NCBI GenBank assembly: GCA_963789215.1
Contig: CAWBJY010000014.1
Location: forward strand, 110,163-174,162
Length of the DNA: 64,000 nt
Direction of reading: 5' to 3'
Source: Phormidesmis sp963789215
GTDB lineage: Bacteria; Cyanobacteriota; Cyanobacteriia; Phormidesmidales; Phormidesmidaceae
Program-made: the position numbers and the translations under genes
Notes under the pieces: model-generated
Told to the model about the DNA's origin: nothing
The model's database searches: none
What the model saw: the letters and a program-made list of their open reading frames with translations, nothing else
Part shown: positions 17,904-26,991 of the stretch, in pieces
Layout of the letters: each line of letters starts with the position of its first letter
How positions within the stretch are numbered: the stretch's first letter is position 1

Positions 17904-18894
17904 CCGCTTCACCCTCAAAGACTTTGACTTACAGTGCGGCGTCGTATTGCCCAAGGCCGAAGTTGTTTATCAAACCTACGGCACCCTCAACGCCGAGCGT
18001 AGCAACGCGGTGCTCTATCCTACGTCCTACGGTGCTCAGCATAGCGATGTCGATTGGCTCATCCGCCCAAGCGGAATTTTAGATCCAACAGAATGCTTTA
18101 TCGTAATGCCCAACATGTTTGGCAACGGGCTTTCTACCTCACCTAGCAACTGTGAAACGGCTAAAAAGCCCGGCTTTTACTTTACGCATTACGACAACGT
18201 TCGCGCTCAAGAAGCATTGTTAAACAGTTTAGAAATTGAGCGGCTAGCACTTGCCTACGGCTGGTCGATGGGCGCACAGCAAGCTTACCACTGGGGAGCG
18301 CTCTATCCCGAGCGAGTAGATCGGATTGCAGCCATCTGTGGAACGGCCAAAACAACAGATCACAATCGGGTTTTTCTGTACAGTTTGCGGGCGGCGCTGC
18401 AGGGCGATCCGGCGTGGAACGGCGAGCGGTTTGAAGGCGTTCCAGAGAGAGGATTTCATACCTTTACGCAGATTTATGCGAGTTGGGCAGCTTCGCAGGC
18501 TTATTATCGAGAAAAACCCTATATAGCCTGGGGATATACGTCTTTAGAAGATTACCTGCTGCGGAGCTGGGAAGCGGGCTATCGCAAGCGCGATCCGCAC
18601 AATCTACTCGCAATGATTGAAACCTGGCTGCATTGCGATATAGGAGATAATCCTATGTACCAGGGAGACTACGAGAAAGCACTAGGGTCTATTACTGCCA
18701 AAACGCTAGTAATGCCCGCTACAACAGACCTGTACTTTACGCCAGAAGACTGCGAAACCGAAGCGCTGCTAATCTTAAACGGCAAGTATCAACCCATTCC
18801 TTCTATTTGGGGACATCGCGCTGGCAACCCCTACCAAAATCCAGACGACGAAGCCTTTATTAAAAGAGCCGTCTCAAACCTTTTGAGCAGTTAG
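17893..18894 (+). CDS. MetX-like alpha/beta-hydrolase (homoserine acetyltransferase family)
   Basis: 333 residues. The N-terminal core PKAEVVYQTYGTLNAERSNA is typical of the homoserine O-acetyltransferase family. The nucleophile elbow is GWSMGAQ (Ser about 119), the acid is likely the Asp of PATTDLYF and the final His is in SIWGHRAGNP. Family members transfer acyl groups to homoserine or act as hydrolases; without the full MetX motif set I do not call the substrate. It is coupled to the desaturase by an 11-bp overlap, suggesting both act on the same molecule. Confidence 0.75.
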   Translation: MSPNRFTLKDFDLQCGVVLPKAEVVYQTYGTLNAERSNAVLYPTSYGAQHSDVDWLIRPSGILDPTECFIVMPNMFGNGLSTSPSNCETAKKPGFYFTHYDNVRAQEALLNSLEIERLALAYGWSMGAQQAYHWGALYPERVDRIAAICGTAKTTDHNRVFLYSLRAALQGDPAWNGERFEGVPERGFHTFTQIYASWAASQAYYREKPYIAWGYTSLEDYLLRSWEAGYRKRDPHNLLAMIETWLHCDIGDNPMYQGDYEKALGSITAKTLVMPATTDLYFTPEDCETEALLILNGKYQPIPSIWGHRAGNPYQNPDDEAFIKRAVSNLLSS

Positions 18895-18961
18895 GCGAGT
18901 AGTTGAGCGATCGCAATCATAAAAGTCTCACAGCCAGCCAACAACAGTTGTATATTAACGG

Positions 18962-20317
18962 TTATATATTAATATACTGTTCTAATTCCCAGTCCGTAAC
19001 CTGAGAGCAAAAAGCGCTCCACTCCTTATTTTTAAATTCAAAGAAAGTTTTAGCGCCCAGATTTCCTAACATATCCATCAAAAGAGAACTCTCCTTTAGC
19101 GCTATCAGCGCCTCAAAAAGATTAGTCGGCAAAGTCTCCAAATTCGGAAACTCAGCGCCTCTGGCGAAAAGGTTTTGGTCAATGCGATCGCCCGGCGAAG
19201 TCTCATTATTCATCCCATCTAGCCCAGCCGCCAACAGTCCTGCCAGCGCCAGATACATATTCGCCGACCCATCAATCAAGCGACACTCAAACCGACCCGC
19301 TTCAGGAATTCGCAGCATGTGAGATCGGTTGTTGCCGCCGTAGGAAATATAGCGCGGCGTCCAGGTACTGCCAGAAGTAGTCGCGCTTGCGCCCAGTCGT
19401 CGGTAAGAGTTTACGGTAGGCGCAAACAGAGCAGTAAGCGCCTTGGCATGATTGAGAACACCGCCTAAAAAGTGATACCCCACTGGCGAAAGCCCACCGT
19501 CATCAGCATCTTGCTCAAAGCTGTTGACGTCGCCCTGCCATAGGCTGTTATGAACATGGCCGCCGCTGCCGGTGATGTGGCTAAAGGGCTTGGGCATAAA
19601 GGTCGCGGTCAGACCCTGCTTTTCGGCCAAGGTCTTAACCATATACTTAAAAAAGACGTGGCGATCGCAGGTTGTTTTAGCATCGCTGTAGCCCCAGTTC
19701 AGCTCAAACTGTCCGTTAGCATCCTCATGATCGCACTGATAAGGATCCCAGCCCAGATCTTCCATATAGCCAACAATCGTAGAGATCAAATCGAACTGAC
19801 GCATCAGGTTTAGCTGATCGTAGCAAGGCCGCTCAGCAGTGTCTCTTTCATCTGCGATCGCATATCCCGTCTCTGTTTTCTTCAGCAAAAAGAATTCTGC
19901 CTCCACCCCAGCCTTGTAGGTGTAGCCCATCTGCTCACACTGGTCTACCACCCGGTTCAAAATCATCCGAGGGGCCGCAGGAAAGGGTTTGCCCTCAAAG
20001 TACACGTTGCTAGCAACCCAGCCCACCGTTGGCTCCCAGGGCAGTTGAATCAGCGAGCTAACGTCTGGAATGGCCGCAATTTCAGCGGCATCTGGGCCAA
20101 GACCCAAGTTAGACGCAAATGAAGAGAAAAAAGCGCCGTCTTTTTCAACAGATGCAATTTTAGCAGCGGGCACCAGCTTGGCCCGCGTCCCCCCCAAAAG
20201 GTCTGTATAGGAGACTAAAAAGAACTTAAGGCCCAGTGCCTTAGCCTGTTCTACCAAAGACTGGCTCACGACTTGACGGTTAGCCTGGTGCCCTGCCTGC
20301 ACAGATGTTCCTACCAT
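18962..20317 (-). CDS. glnT: Type III glutamine synthetase-like ligase GlnT
   Basis: 451 residues of the glutamine synthetase superfamily, closest by eye to the GlnT group: SYTDLLGGTRAKLVPA, EAEFFLL (metal glutamate), QCDHEDANGQFELNW, GSGGHVHNSLW and NNRSHMLRIPEAGRFECRL. GlnT-type enzymes ligate glutamate to ammonia or to alkylamines (gamma-glutamylmethylamide synthetase is a member). The gene is convergent with the hydrolase and divergent from the amine oxidase remnant, fitting a role in amine nitrogen use. The annotated start gives a normal length. Whether ammonia or an amine is the real substrate cannot be read from sequence alone. Confidence 0.85.
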   Translation of the reverse strand: MVGTSVQAGHQANRQVVSQSLVEQAKALGLKFFLVSYTDLLGGTRAKLVPAAKIASVEKDGAFFSSFASNLGLGPDAAEIAAIPDVSSLIQLPWEPTVGWVASNVYFEGKPFPAAPRMILNRVVDQCEQMGYTYKAGVEAEFFLLKKTETGYAIADERDTAERPCYDQLNLMRQFDLISTIVGYMEDLGWDPYQCDHEDANGQFELNWGYSDAKTTCDRHVFFKYMVKTLAEKQGLTATFMPKPFSHITGSGGHVHNSLWQGDVNSFEQDADDGGLSPVGYHFLGGVLNHAKALTALFAPTVNSYRRLGASATTSGSTWTPRYISYGGNNRSHMLRIPEAGRFECRLIDGSANMYLALAGLLAAGLDGMNNETSPGDRIDQNLFARGAEFPNLETLPTNLFEALIALKESSLLMDMLGNLGAKTFFEFKNKEWSAFCSQVTDWELEQYINI

Positions 20318-20396
20318 TGCAATATCACCATTACTACAAGCGCGCTTTCTCTACACTTTCTCTCTATTAGTGGAACAGCTTTTCCCAACAGCTATT

Positions 20397-20410
20397 GTAG
20401 CCCCAGTTAC
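20397..20410. promoter_or_regulatory. NtcA-type site upstream of glnT
   Basis: Exact GTA-N8-TAC (GTAGCCCCAGTTAC), the consensus of the cyanobacterial nitrogen regulator NtcA, 80 bp upstream of the glnT start. A good -10 at the usual distance is not evident. The motif occurs by chance about once per 4 kb, so this is a candidate. Confidence 0.4.
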
Positions 20411-20598
20411 CAAATCTTCTTTCGGTCAAATTGATCTCCTACTGTTTCCAGGAGCTGTTCTCAAAGGCTGTTCTCAAAAAGTGAGCTAAATCACACACTT
20501 TTGCACAAGTTTCCGTCAGCTGTTGAACAGTTTTACAAATTACTCTCTTGCATACTGCCCTCAATTCGAATTTGCAAGGGTGTCATTCCAATGCCTAA

Positions 20599-21000
20599 TT
20601 CCCATCATCGCCCGGCGGGTTCCACAGCGACAAAGGAATTTTAGTTGGGGCTTACATTTGGGACAACCCAATTGGCAATGTGTGGGGTACGCTGTCACCC
20701 GCAGAGCGGATAGCCAAAGCGATCGCAGATGGCACCGCAATTCATTCCAACTATGCCCAAGAAATTTCGGCAGCAGATGGAATCACCATCGCCTGGGAAA
20801 AAGTGCCCTACAGCCAGGGAGGATGGGCCGAATGGGAAGACGAACAAAGAGAGAGTGCTTATAAAGTGCTGCTACAGCCGGATGGGCCAATATTTTTAGC
20901 CGGAGAACATCTTAGCTATCTAACCGGGTGGCAAGAGGGATCGGTGCGCTCGGCCTTAGCCGCCGTAGAGGGCATCGCCAGCCCAGCGCAAGCCGCTTAA
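20599..21000 (+). pseudogene. FAD-dependent amine oxidase, C-terminal remnant
   Basis: The frame is open from after a stop at 20596-20598 and encodes about 133 residues matching only the C-terminal end of flavin amine oxidases: ILVGAYIWDNPIGNVWG, VPYSQGGWAEW and the FAD-contact stretch GPIFLAGEHLSYLTGWQEG. Full-length relatives have about 400 further residues, including the N-terminal GxGxxG loop, which is missing. A GTG at 20680 could start translation, but the product would lack the FAD-binding Rossmann part. The 280 bp back to glnT hold no N-terminal half in another frame, so it was deleted rather than split. Confidence 0.8.
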
Positions 21001-21067
21001 AACTGGCCTTTGGCCCCTAAAAAAGAGAGTGACTAACCAAGATCCAAATCGTGAGGAATCAAACAAA

Positions 21068-21442
21068 ATGCCCTTTAAAAAATCTCTGCTCGGCGCGCTC
21101 CTAATCGTAGGCTTAATCTTCAGCCTAACCACAAGAGCCTCCGCTCAAACAGCAATTCGCTACGCCATCCCAGACTCAGACTTTCCTATCTCGCAAGCCG
21201 TTGAAATTCCCGCTAACGCCACGCTCGTATACCTTAGCGGCCAAGTGCCGTCGGTAACCGATGAAACAGCAGAGCCTAGTACCGTCGCCGCTTTTGGCTT
21301 TGCCGGGTTCATGGCAGGCTACACCCAGTTTTTTGGCACAGAGGAGCAGCCCAACCTACCCTCTCGCTCCGCAATGCAGATAGCGGGCCTAGTCAATCCA
21401 GGCTGGCTAGTTGAAATTGAGGTGGTGGCTGTGCGAGATTAG
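21068..21442 (+). CDS. Exported RidA-family protein with an internal deletion
   Basis: 124 residues from an ATG with GAGGA nine bases upstream. A signal peptide ends near TTRASAQ. The N-terminal Rid strand is ATLVYLSGQVPSV and the C-terminal part has PNLPSRSAMQIAGLVNPGWLVEIEVVAV, keeping the conserved Arg. Between AAFG and FAGFMAGYTQFF the chain jumps over roughly 45 residues that Rid proteins normally have (helix plus central strands). RidA enzymes hydrolyse imines, and an amine oxidase remnant lies just upstream. The product probably does not fold as a normal Rid trimer. Confidence 0.7.
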   Translation: MPFKKSLLGALLIVGLIFSLTTRASAQTAIRYAIPDSDFPISQAVEIPANATLVYLSGQVPSVTDETAEPSTVAAFGFAGFMAGYTQFFGTEEQPNLPSRSAMQIAGLVNPGWLVEIEVVAVRD

Positions 21443-21469
21443 TTTTCTTTTGAATAGTTCTCTTCTAGT

Positions 21470-21578
21470 AAGTAGCTCAGCGGAATCAAAGCTGACTGCA
21501 TAGGCCAGGCTTCGACTACGCTCAGCCCTCTAGCTAGGGTGGATTGAGCATTGAGCGCAGTCGAAATGCGTTTTACAA
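21470..21578. repeat. 109-bp dispersed repeat, copy 1 (inverted relative to copy 2)
   Basis: The reverse complement matches 30321-30429 along its full length with about 10 differences and no gaps by eye. Each copy holds inner inverted repeats of the type TTCGACTACGCTCA ... TGAGCGCAGTCGAA, so it can fold into a long hairpin. There is no coding potential. It lies between the RidA-like gene and the convergent EAL gene, where it may also act as a transcript end. Confidence 0.85.
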
Positions 21579-21640
21579 GTAACTTGACCTGCCTACTTAT
21601 GAAGCCTACGGCTAACGCAGCTGCGATACCCATCGCTGTC

Positions 21641-22378
21641 CTACCACTGACAGTCTTTAGCTAATAAGATAGCAGCGGTCTCCGGCCTTAGCGAAGCGGC
21701 AAATAAAAGTCCTTGCCCTTCGTCACAGCCCATCTTCCGCAGGCTTTCGAGCTGATACTCCTCTTCAATGCCCTCAGCGATAACTCTCATTTTCAGCCCA
21801 TGGCCTAGCGCAATCACTGCCTGTACAATCTCTTTGCCTTCTGCGGCTGAGTACATATCGCGGATAAAAATTTGGTCAATCTTCAAAATGTCTGCGCTAA
21901 AGCTACGCAGCCGTCCTAGCGAAGAATAGCCCGTGCCAAAATCATCAATGGCCAGCCGAACGCCCATCGAGCTAAGTTGTTTTAACCTTTGAGCGGCCTC
22001 TGCAAAATTTTGCATTAAAACGCTTTCGGTAATTTCTAGTCTTAAGGTTTGAGGCGAAAGACAGCTCTGCTGTAAGATTTGAGCTACTCGCTCAGCGACA
22101 TCGGATTGGAAGAGCTGTCTGCCCGAAAGATTAACAGACATCACCAGGCTAGGATAGCTGCTTTGCCAGGTCTTTAGCTGGCGGCAGGCTGTCTTAAGCA
22201 CCCAATCGCCGAGTGGCAAAATCAGCCCAGTATCTTCAGCGATTGGAATGAAGTCGTTTGGCCCAATGATGCCTCTATGCGGATGATGCCATCTAACAAG
22301 CGCTTCAAACCCAGTAATTCTTCCGCTTTTAAGGCAAACGTGCGGCTGATACTCCACTCGAAGCTGATTCTCAGTCAT
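21641..22378 (-). CDS. EAL-domain cyclic-di-GMP phosphodiesterase (separate C-terminal half)
   Basis: 245 residues forming one EAL domain: YQPHVCLKSGRITGFEALVRW (EALVRW motif), ITESVLMQ, IDDFGTGYSSLGRLRS (DDFGTG), ILKIDQIFIRDM and AEGIEEEYQLESL. All catalytic motifs appear intact. Its first 8 bp (ATGACTGA) overlap the end of the upstream MASE1-GGDEF gene, and the junction falls exactly in the usual GGDEF-EAL linker. It is either a translationally coupled partner or the second half of a gene split by a one-base change. Confidence 0.88.
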   Translation of the reverse strand: MTENQLRVEYQPHVCLKSGRITGFEALVRWHHPHRGIIGPNDFIPIAEDTGLILPLGDWVLKTACRQLKTWQSSYPSLVMSVNLSGRQLFQSDVAERVAQILQQSCLSPQTLRLEITESVLMQNFAEAAQRLKQLSSMGVRLAIDDFGTGYSSLGRLRSFSADILKIDQIFIRDMYSAAEGKEIVQAVIALGHGLKMRVIAEGIEEEYQLESLRKMGCDEGQGLLFAASLRPETAAILLAKDCQW

Positions 22379-23933
22379 CTTCTAGCTCGCGAATAGCCTG
22401 CCGCAAATCGTTCTCTAACTGCGATCGCAGCTGCACGGCCTCATACATTTGACGAGTAAAAATAACCGCGCGATCGCGGCCTCTATGCTTAGCTTCGTAA
22501 AGCGCAATATCGGCGTCGCGCAGCACCTCTTCTGACCTTTCATACGCGATCGCACTGGTTGCAATGCCAATGCTCACGGTGGTAAACGTTTCATACGCAC
22601 TGAGAGAATAGGCCGAAGCAAGGGTTTCGCAAAGCTGCTGCGCGATGCAAGTTGCCTCCTGAAAGTTCGTCAAGCGATCTAACACCACCGCAAACTCATC
22701 GCCCCCACAACGAGCAACCGTTGCATCAGTCGGAACAGCGCCCACAATCTTTTTGCTAACGGCTACAAGCAGGCGATCGCCCACTAAATGACCGAAGCTA
22801 TCGTTAATTCCCTTGAAACGGTCTAGATCGAGAAAGAGCAGAGCAAACAAGTAGGTATCATCCGACTGAGCGCAGGCGATATCTGCTGAGAGTTTTTCCC
22901 GCAGCCAAGCCCGGTTATACAGCCCGGTTAAATCATCATGGGTTGCTCTATAGGAAAGATCTTCTTCTAGGACTTGCCGCCGAGCAATCTCGACCTTGCG
23001 GTCTTTAACATAGGCCCCTAGCAGTATGCCGGTGAAGGTCATCGTCGTGAGTCCGAGCTGTAACGCTAGCGTGCCTGTATATAAATTAACTTCGACAAAC
23101 ACAACGGCAAAGATATTGATCACAAGCGTAATCACCGTTGTTTTCTCAAATCCGTACCGAGCGGCTATCCAAACCAAAGGAACAAACATGAGGTAGGAGT
23201 ACTCCAACGAATCTGCCGCCGACCCTGCAAAAGCTAGCCAGGTAAGCGCAATGGTCACCGCGATGGAAAGAATACACTCCAGCGCTTCTTTTCTGCTAAG
23301 CAGAGCAATGTTGATGATGGGTGCTGGTGCTTGTAGCGTTAGGTGCTGATTCGACCAGGGGAGCGATCGCATCAAAATCAGCAGCGGTGGGGCCAGCATC
23401 AAAATTCCCGTGATTTCTCCAGCCCAGTCTTGCACGCTATACAGCGCCCATTCTGACCAAAGCATAGGGTTCAGCAGAACCAAGGTCGCGGTGTACAGGC
23501 CAGATATTATCAGAGCTGCAGCTGAGAAAACGCCCGTAAACCAAAGCACGTCTCGTAGCTGTCGCAACCCCGGATCGATCTTAATCCGGTACAGCAGTAA
23601 AAAAGACGCACTACCGTAACCCAGGCACAAATATACGCCGCCGAATATTCCACTCGGCAATGCACTTTCTGCGCCAACAGACCTCAGCAAACTGACAATT
23701 AGCACAATTAGATACACAACCGGGGTGTAGCGCAAGCCCCATCCAAACAAAAGCACCACGTACAGCCCTGATGCCGGATCCCAAGGCTGTACGTGAAAAT
23801 TCATCTGGCAGCGATCGGCTAGCAGCTCCAAAGCAATGCCGCTGATGAGAAAGCCCAGAAGAGCTAACCCTTGCAGCGTAGATTTAGACCGACGCTGTAG
23901 CCATTTCCACTGGCTTTCAATTCTAAAGTGCAT
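22371..23933 (-). CDS. MASE1-GGDEF diguanylate cyclase (N-terminal half of a GGDEF-EAL protein)
   Basis: 520 residues. A MASE1-type membrane sensor of about eight hydrophobic segments occupies residues 20-310 (for example NFHVQPWDPASGLYVV), then a GGDEF domain with RATHDDLTGLYNRAWL, DLDRFKGINDSFGH and the active-site RCGGDEFAV. The chain ends at LENDLRQAIRELEDD, the standard start of the linker to an EAL domain, and the EAL protein begins there in another frame. The diguanylate cyclase site looks intact. It probably makes cyclic-di-GMP in answer to a membrane or periplasmic signal. Confidence 0.88.
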   Translation of the reverse strand: MHFRIESQWKWLQRRSKSTLQGLALLGFLISGIALELLADRCQMNFHVQPWDPASGLYVVLLFGWGLRYTPVVYLIVLIVSLLRSVGAESALPSGIFGGVYLCLGYGSASFLLLYRIKIDPGLRQLRDVLWFTGVFSAAALIISGLYTATLVLLNPMLWSEWALYSVQDWAGEITGILMLAPPLLILMRSLPWSNQHLTLQAPAPIINIALLSRKEALECILSIAVTIALTWLAFAGSAADSLEYSYLMFVPLVWIAARYGFEKTTVITLVINIFAVVFVEVNLYTGTLALQLGLTTMTFTGILLGAYVKDRKVEIARRQVLEEDLSYRATHDDLTGLYNRAWLREKLSADIACAQSDDTYLFALLFLDLDRFKGINDSFGHLVGDRLLVAVSKKIVGAVPTDATVARCGGDEFAVVLDRLTNFQEATCIAQQLCETLASAYSLSAYETFTTVSIGIATSAIAYERSEEVLRDADIALYEAKHRGRDRAVIFTRQMYEAVQLRSQLENDLRQAIRELEDD

Positions 23934-24250
23934 CCTGCCAGCGCCCAGCCTTACGCCTGTCTCTTGCCCACTGCTTACCTCTTTATGGCTTGCGTGAAGA
24001 AAGTCTTCTAGTATCAGAAAGATACTACATTACTATGGATTTACAGACAAAAACTTCCCTGTGCCACTGGCGCACAGGAAATAAACTGCTTAAAGCTGTT
24101 TGCGCTAGGATTTTAGCGGTGGCTATTTAGATCGGCATAAGTAAAAAACTATACTTAATACTTGAATTTAAACTTAAGAACACAACAGCCTTAGCAGCTG
24201 GTTGTCCTTCTCTGGTGGCGATCGCCCACGTCAAATCGCCCACCTCAATT

Positions 24251-24291
24251 TCATTCGTTATAGGTCATTCGTTATAGGTCATTCGTTATAG
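24251..24291. repeat. 14-bp tandem repeat, 2.9 copies
   Basis: TCATTCGTTATAGG repeated at 24251-24264 and 24265-24278, then the first 13 bases at 24279-24291. The last copy supplies the stop of the doubtful small ORF on the minus strand. Confidence 0.9.
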
Positions 24292-24455
24292 TCAGACTGC
24301 TGAGGAAAGCTGTCTATTTCGAGCCTGCTCATTTCGAAGCTTCTAGTTTCGCTGAACATTTCGCGAGGCATAAAAGACAAAACGGCTGGATCGCTTCCCA
24401 ATCCATCAATAATCTCGCCTAAAGATGAGAGCAAAGAGGCTAGCAGCTTTTTCAT
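24279..24455 (-). CDS. Doubtful small ORF, 58 residues
   Basis: ATG to TGA on the minus strand, starting MKKLLASLLSSLGEIIDGLG and ending in a polar stretch. There is no ribosome-binding site and no family I recognise. It is listed only because it is the most protein-like frame in the 1.1-kb spacer; its end lies in a tandem repeat, which counts against it. Confidence 0.18.
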   Translation of the reverse strand: MKKLLASLLSSLGEIIDGLGSDPAVLSFMPREMFSETRSFEMSRLEIDSFPQQSDYNE

Positions 24456-25023
24456 AAGAGGAGTCTCTACTAATGTTGGAACGAACGCTTAGCTCGGGTA
24501 CTCGAACGCCGTGCAAGACCTTTTTGAGCATTGCCTGATTGAAGTATAAGCAGAATTACGGTTAAGGCAAGCAGTTTGTGTAGTTTTCTTTAGCCTAATT
24601 GTCAGACGCCACCAGACAGCAAATTCGCTCGTATTCCTCCACATTTTCAGTGCGATCGCCCTCTATTTCAAGATCTCTTGCCAAGATTCCCCAAGATTCT
24701 TTCGCCAGTCTTTCGTCAGATTGCATAGGAAAAACACCGTTTCTTTTATCACCTCCGACCAACCTACTTATCAATCATCAGCCGTTCAGTATTGTTCAAT
24801 ACAGCTTGTACCGGCTGCAGGCGGCATACTCTTGACATAACAAGTTGATCAAAAGTAGGTTCAACTATAAGGTCAAAAACTATAAGGCCAAATAATAGAG
24901 CTGTTGTTTTTAAATATCTAGCCCAAACATCCAGCTCCAGTATCCAGCTTTATCTCTTAGCAAAGTGTTTTTATAAGAACATTTTGACTAGTCGTTTACG
25001 TACTATTACCCCCGGAGCCGTCT

Positions 25024-26418
25024 ATGACTCCTGAATCACAAGAGTTTCTAGCTACTTTCGTTTCAGAGTCCTACTATTATTGGGCTTCTGTATTTATGCT
25101 ACTTATCCACGTAGGCTTTTTGGCCTACGAAGGAGGCGCCTCTCGCGCCAAAAATGTTCTGGCCACCATGATCAAGAACTTACTAACGCTCTCTATCGTG
25201 GGCCTCACGTTCTTTTTCTTTGGGTGGTGGGTTTACAACGCTTTTCCACTGTTTCCCTTCACAGGCGGCGTCGTTGGCCCTTGGACAGACGCAAGCTCCG
25301 AAGGGGTTGTCGGCGAAGTGCTGGGCCTAGTTGAAGCTTCCTATCCCTGGTCTCCAGCGCTAGGCCCCAATGTCTCCGATAATCTCACAGGCGTTTTTTG
25401 GTTTGCTTTCGCGCTGTTTGCCATGACAACGGCCTCTATTCTCTCAGGCGCGGTAATCGAGCGAATTAAAGTAGGTGCCTATGCCGTTTTGGCCGTGGTG
25501 CTAGGTTCTTTTACCTGGGTAGTTGCTGCTGCCTGGGGATGGAACCCTTACGGCTGGTTCCTAACGCAGTTTGGCTATCACGATTTTGGCTGTTCGGCGG
25601 TGCTACACGGAGTTGCAGGCTTCTTTGCGCTAGGCGTGCTGATTAACTTAGGGCCGCGCATTGGCAAATTCGACACGGCGGGCCGACCGAGAGCTATCTT
25701 GCCACACAACTTACCGCTAACGATGGTTGGGCTAATGCTGATTTTTGTGGGCTTTTATGCTTTCTTAGCCGCCTGCGTTATCTTCGTGCCGGGCCAAACG
25801 CTAGAAACCACCATTTACGGTACGCCAATGACGTTGGCCTCTATCGGCGTTAGTACCACACTGGCGCTCTGTGCTGGCATTGTCGGTGCCTATATCTCTT
25901 CTAAAGCCGATCCTTTTTACACCATATCTGGCGGCCTAGCAGGCATTATTTCTGTGGGTGCAGGCTTAGACTTGTATAGTCCAGCTATGGTTATTTTGAT
26001 TGCTTTTATTGGCGCTTACACCATGCCGTTTGTGGGCAACGCGGTCGAAAAAGCAGGAATTGACGATGCGGTAGGAGCCTTTGCGGTTCACGGTTACTGC
26101 GGCGTAATTGGGGCGATGACAGTAGGCGTAATGGCAACGGGCTATCCACAGGGCGAAGGCATTCCCCTAACGGGCTTTTTAGGTCAGTTAATTGGTACGT
26201 TAGTGTGCACTATTCTCTTAGGGTTTATTCCAGGCTATGGAGTCAGCTTTGTGTTAAAGAAGCTGAATATGCTCAGAGTCTCACCTGAAGAAGAAATCGG
26301 TGGATTAGACCTCTCCGAATACGGAATGATGGGATATCCAGAATATCCCCTTATGCCTGAAGCGAGCCAAAAGCCGGTTCCGCCTGCACCAGCGCCACAG
26401 GTAGGCGTAAGGGCTTGA
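25024..26418 (+). CDS. Ammonium transporter, Amt family (divergent)
   Basis: 464 residues with about eleven hydrophobic segments. The pore residues of Amt/Mep/Rh proteins can be placed: Asp and first pore His in DFGCSAVLHGVAG, second pore His in DDAVGAFAVHGYCGVIGA, and the conserved GAVIERIKVGAY. It differs from classical Amt1 in several motifs (for example the N-terminal LIHVGFLAYEGGASRAKN), so it belongs to a side group. The C-terminal tail of about 55 residues is Pro-rich. It is followed after 39 bp by a small membrane protein, and a terminator closes the pair. Confidence 0.85.
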   Translation: MTPESQEFLATFVSESYYYWASVFMLLIHVGFLAYEGGASRAKNVLATMIKNLLTLSIVGLTFFFFGWWVYNAFPLFPFTGGVVGPWTDASSEGVVGEVLGLVEASYPWSPALGPNVSDNLTGVFWFAFALFAMTTASILSGAVIERIKVGAYAVLAVVLGSFTWVVAAAWGWNPYGWFLTQFGYHDFGCSAVLHGVAGFFALGVLINLGPRIGKFDTAGRPRAILPHNLPLTMVGLMLIFVGFYAFLAACVIFVPGQTLETTIYGTPMTLASIGVSTTLALCAGIVGAYISSKADPFYTISGGLAGIISVGAGLDLYSPAMVILIAFIGAYTMPFVGNAVEKAGIDDAVGAFAVHGYCGVIGAMTVGVMATGYPQGEGIPLTGFLGQLIGTLVCTILLGFIPGYGVSFVLKKLNMLRVSPEEEIGGLDLSEYGMMGYPEYPLMPEASQKPVPPAPAPQVGVRA

Positions 26419-26457
26419 ATGCTTTAGCTCAACGTTCACGATTTTGGAGGAATATCT

Positions 26458-26931
26458 ATGTCGAGTCCTTTTTCAACCATAGAAGAGTTTAATAATGCAA
26501 TAGATGGCCCGACAGAAGGGGCGATTTACACCTTTGCAGATAAGCCCATGCTCAACAACATTGCGCTGTTAGTAGCGGTTGGAATATTTGTTTGGTTTAT
26601 CATCAAAACCTATGCGACTCACGCCGCCCGCGCTGAGCCTTCTAGCCTAGACAACTCTCTAAACCGCCTGAGTTCGGTTATCGTGATCGGTCTGTTGTCT
26701 TTAGTAGCGGCTGACTATCGGCAGGCTAGCCGACCAGAGCAGCCAACTCAGCGCCAGCAAACAGGCGTTTTACAGTCGTCTAGGCGAGCGGCTCCGCTGG
26801 GGTTGCTTGGCATGATAAGTATGGGTTTACCGCCGTTTCGCCATGCTAAGATCCGCCATGCTAAAAACAGAAAAGGACGGCAACCCGCCACTACGAGAAA
26901 ATTGTCGCGACGCTCATCTCAATATCGCTAG
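26458..26931 (+). CDS. Small membrane protein, companion of the ammonium transporter
   Basis: 157 residues with a strong ribosome-binding site (TTGGAGGAAT). Two hydrophobic segments (about 33-50 and 70-88) are followed by a basic, Arg/Gln/Lys-rich C-terminal tail of about 70 residues that looks unstructured (RHAKIRHAKNRKGRQ). I do not recognise a family. Close spacing to the transporter and the shared terminator suggest a subunit or regulator of it. The basic tail may have arisen by frame change, since the last 60 residues have a composition unlike the first 90. Confidence 0.6.
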   Translation: MSSPFSTIEEFNNAIDGPTEGAIYTFADKPMLNNIALLVAVGIFVWFIIKTYATHAARAEPSSLDNSLNRLSSVIVIGLLSLVAADYRQASRPEQPTQRQQTGVLQSSRRAAPLGLLGMISMGLPPFRHAKIRHAKNRKGRQPATTRKLSRRSSQYR

Positions 26932-26991
26932 CGAATGAGCAGAGCCTTAGTAATTAGCATTTAGCTGAGTGTTTTACGTTCCTACGTGTGT

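Larger units (their letters stand above)
23934..25023. other. Spacer of about 1.1 kb upstream of the ammonium transporter
   Basis: Largest gene-poor stretch of the window. It holds the 14-bp tandem repeat at 24251-24291, one doubtful small minus-strand ORF (24279-24455), and near 24858-24871 a near match to an NtcA site (GTA-N8-TAT) about 150 bp before the transporter. The leader just before the transporter has no strong ribosome-binding site except CCCGGAG. A long 5' leader or a small RNA is possible, but I see no recognisable riboswitch. Confidence 0.4.

Noticed and set aside
20523..20864. 113-residue frame overlapping the amine oxidase remnant
   Set aside because: It is the wrong frame of the remnant; the matching residues are in the frame that begins after 20598.
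24599..24835. 78-residue plus-strand frame in the long spacer
   Set aside because: TTG start without ribosome-binding site, Ser-rich composition and no family pattern.
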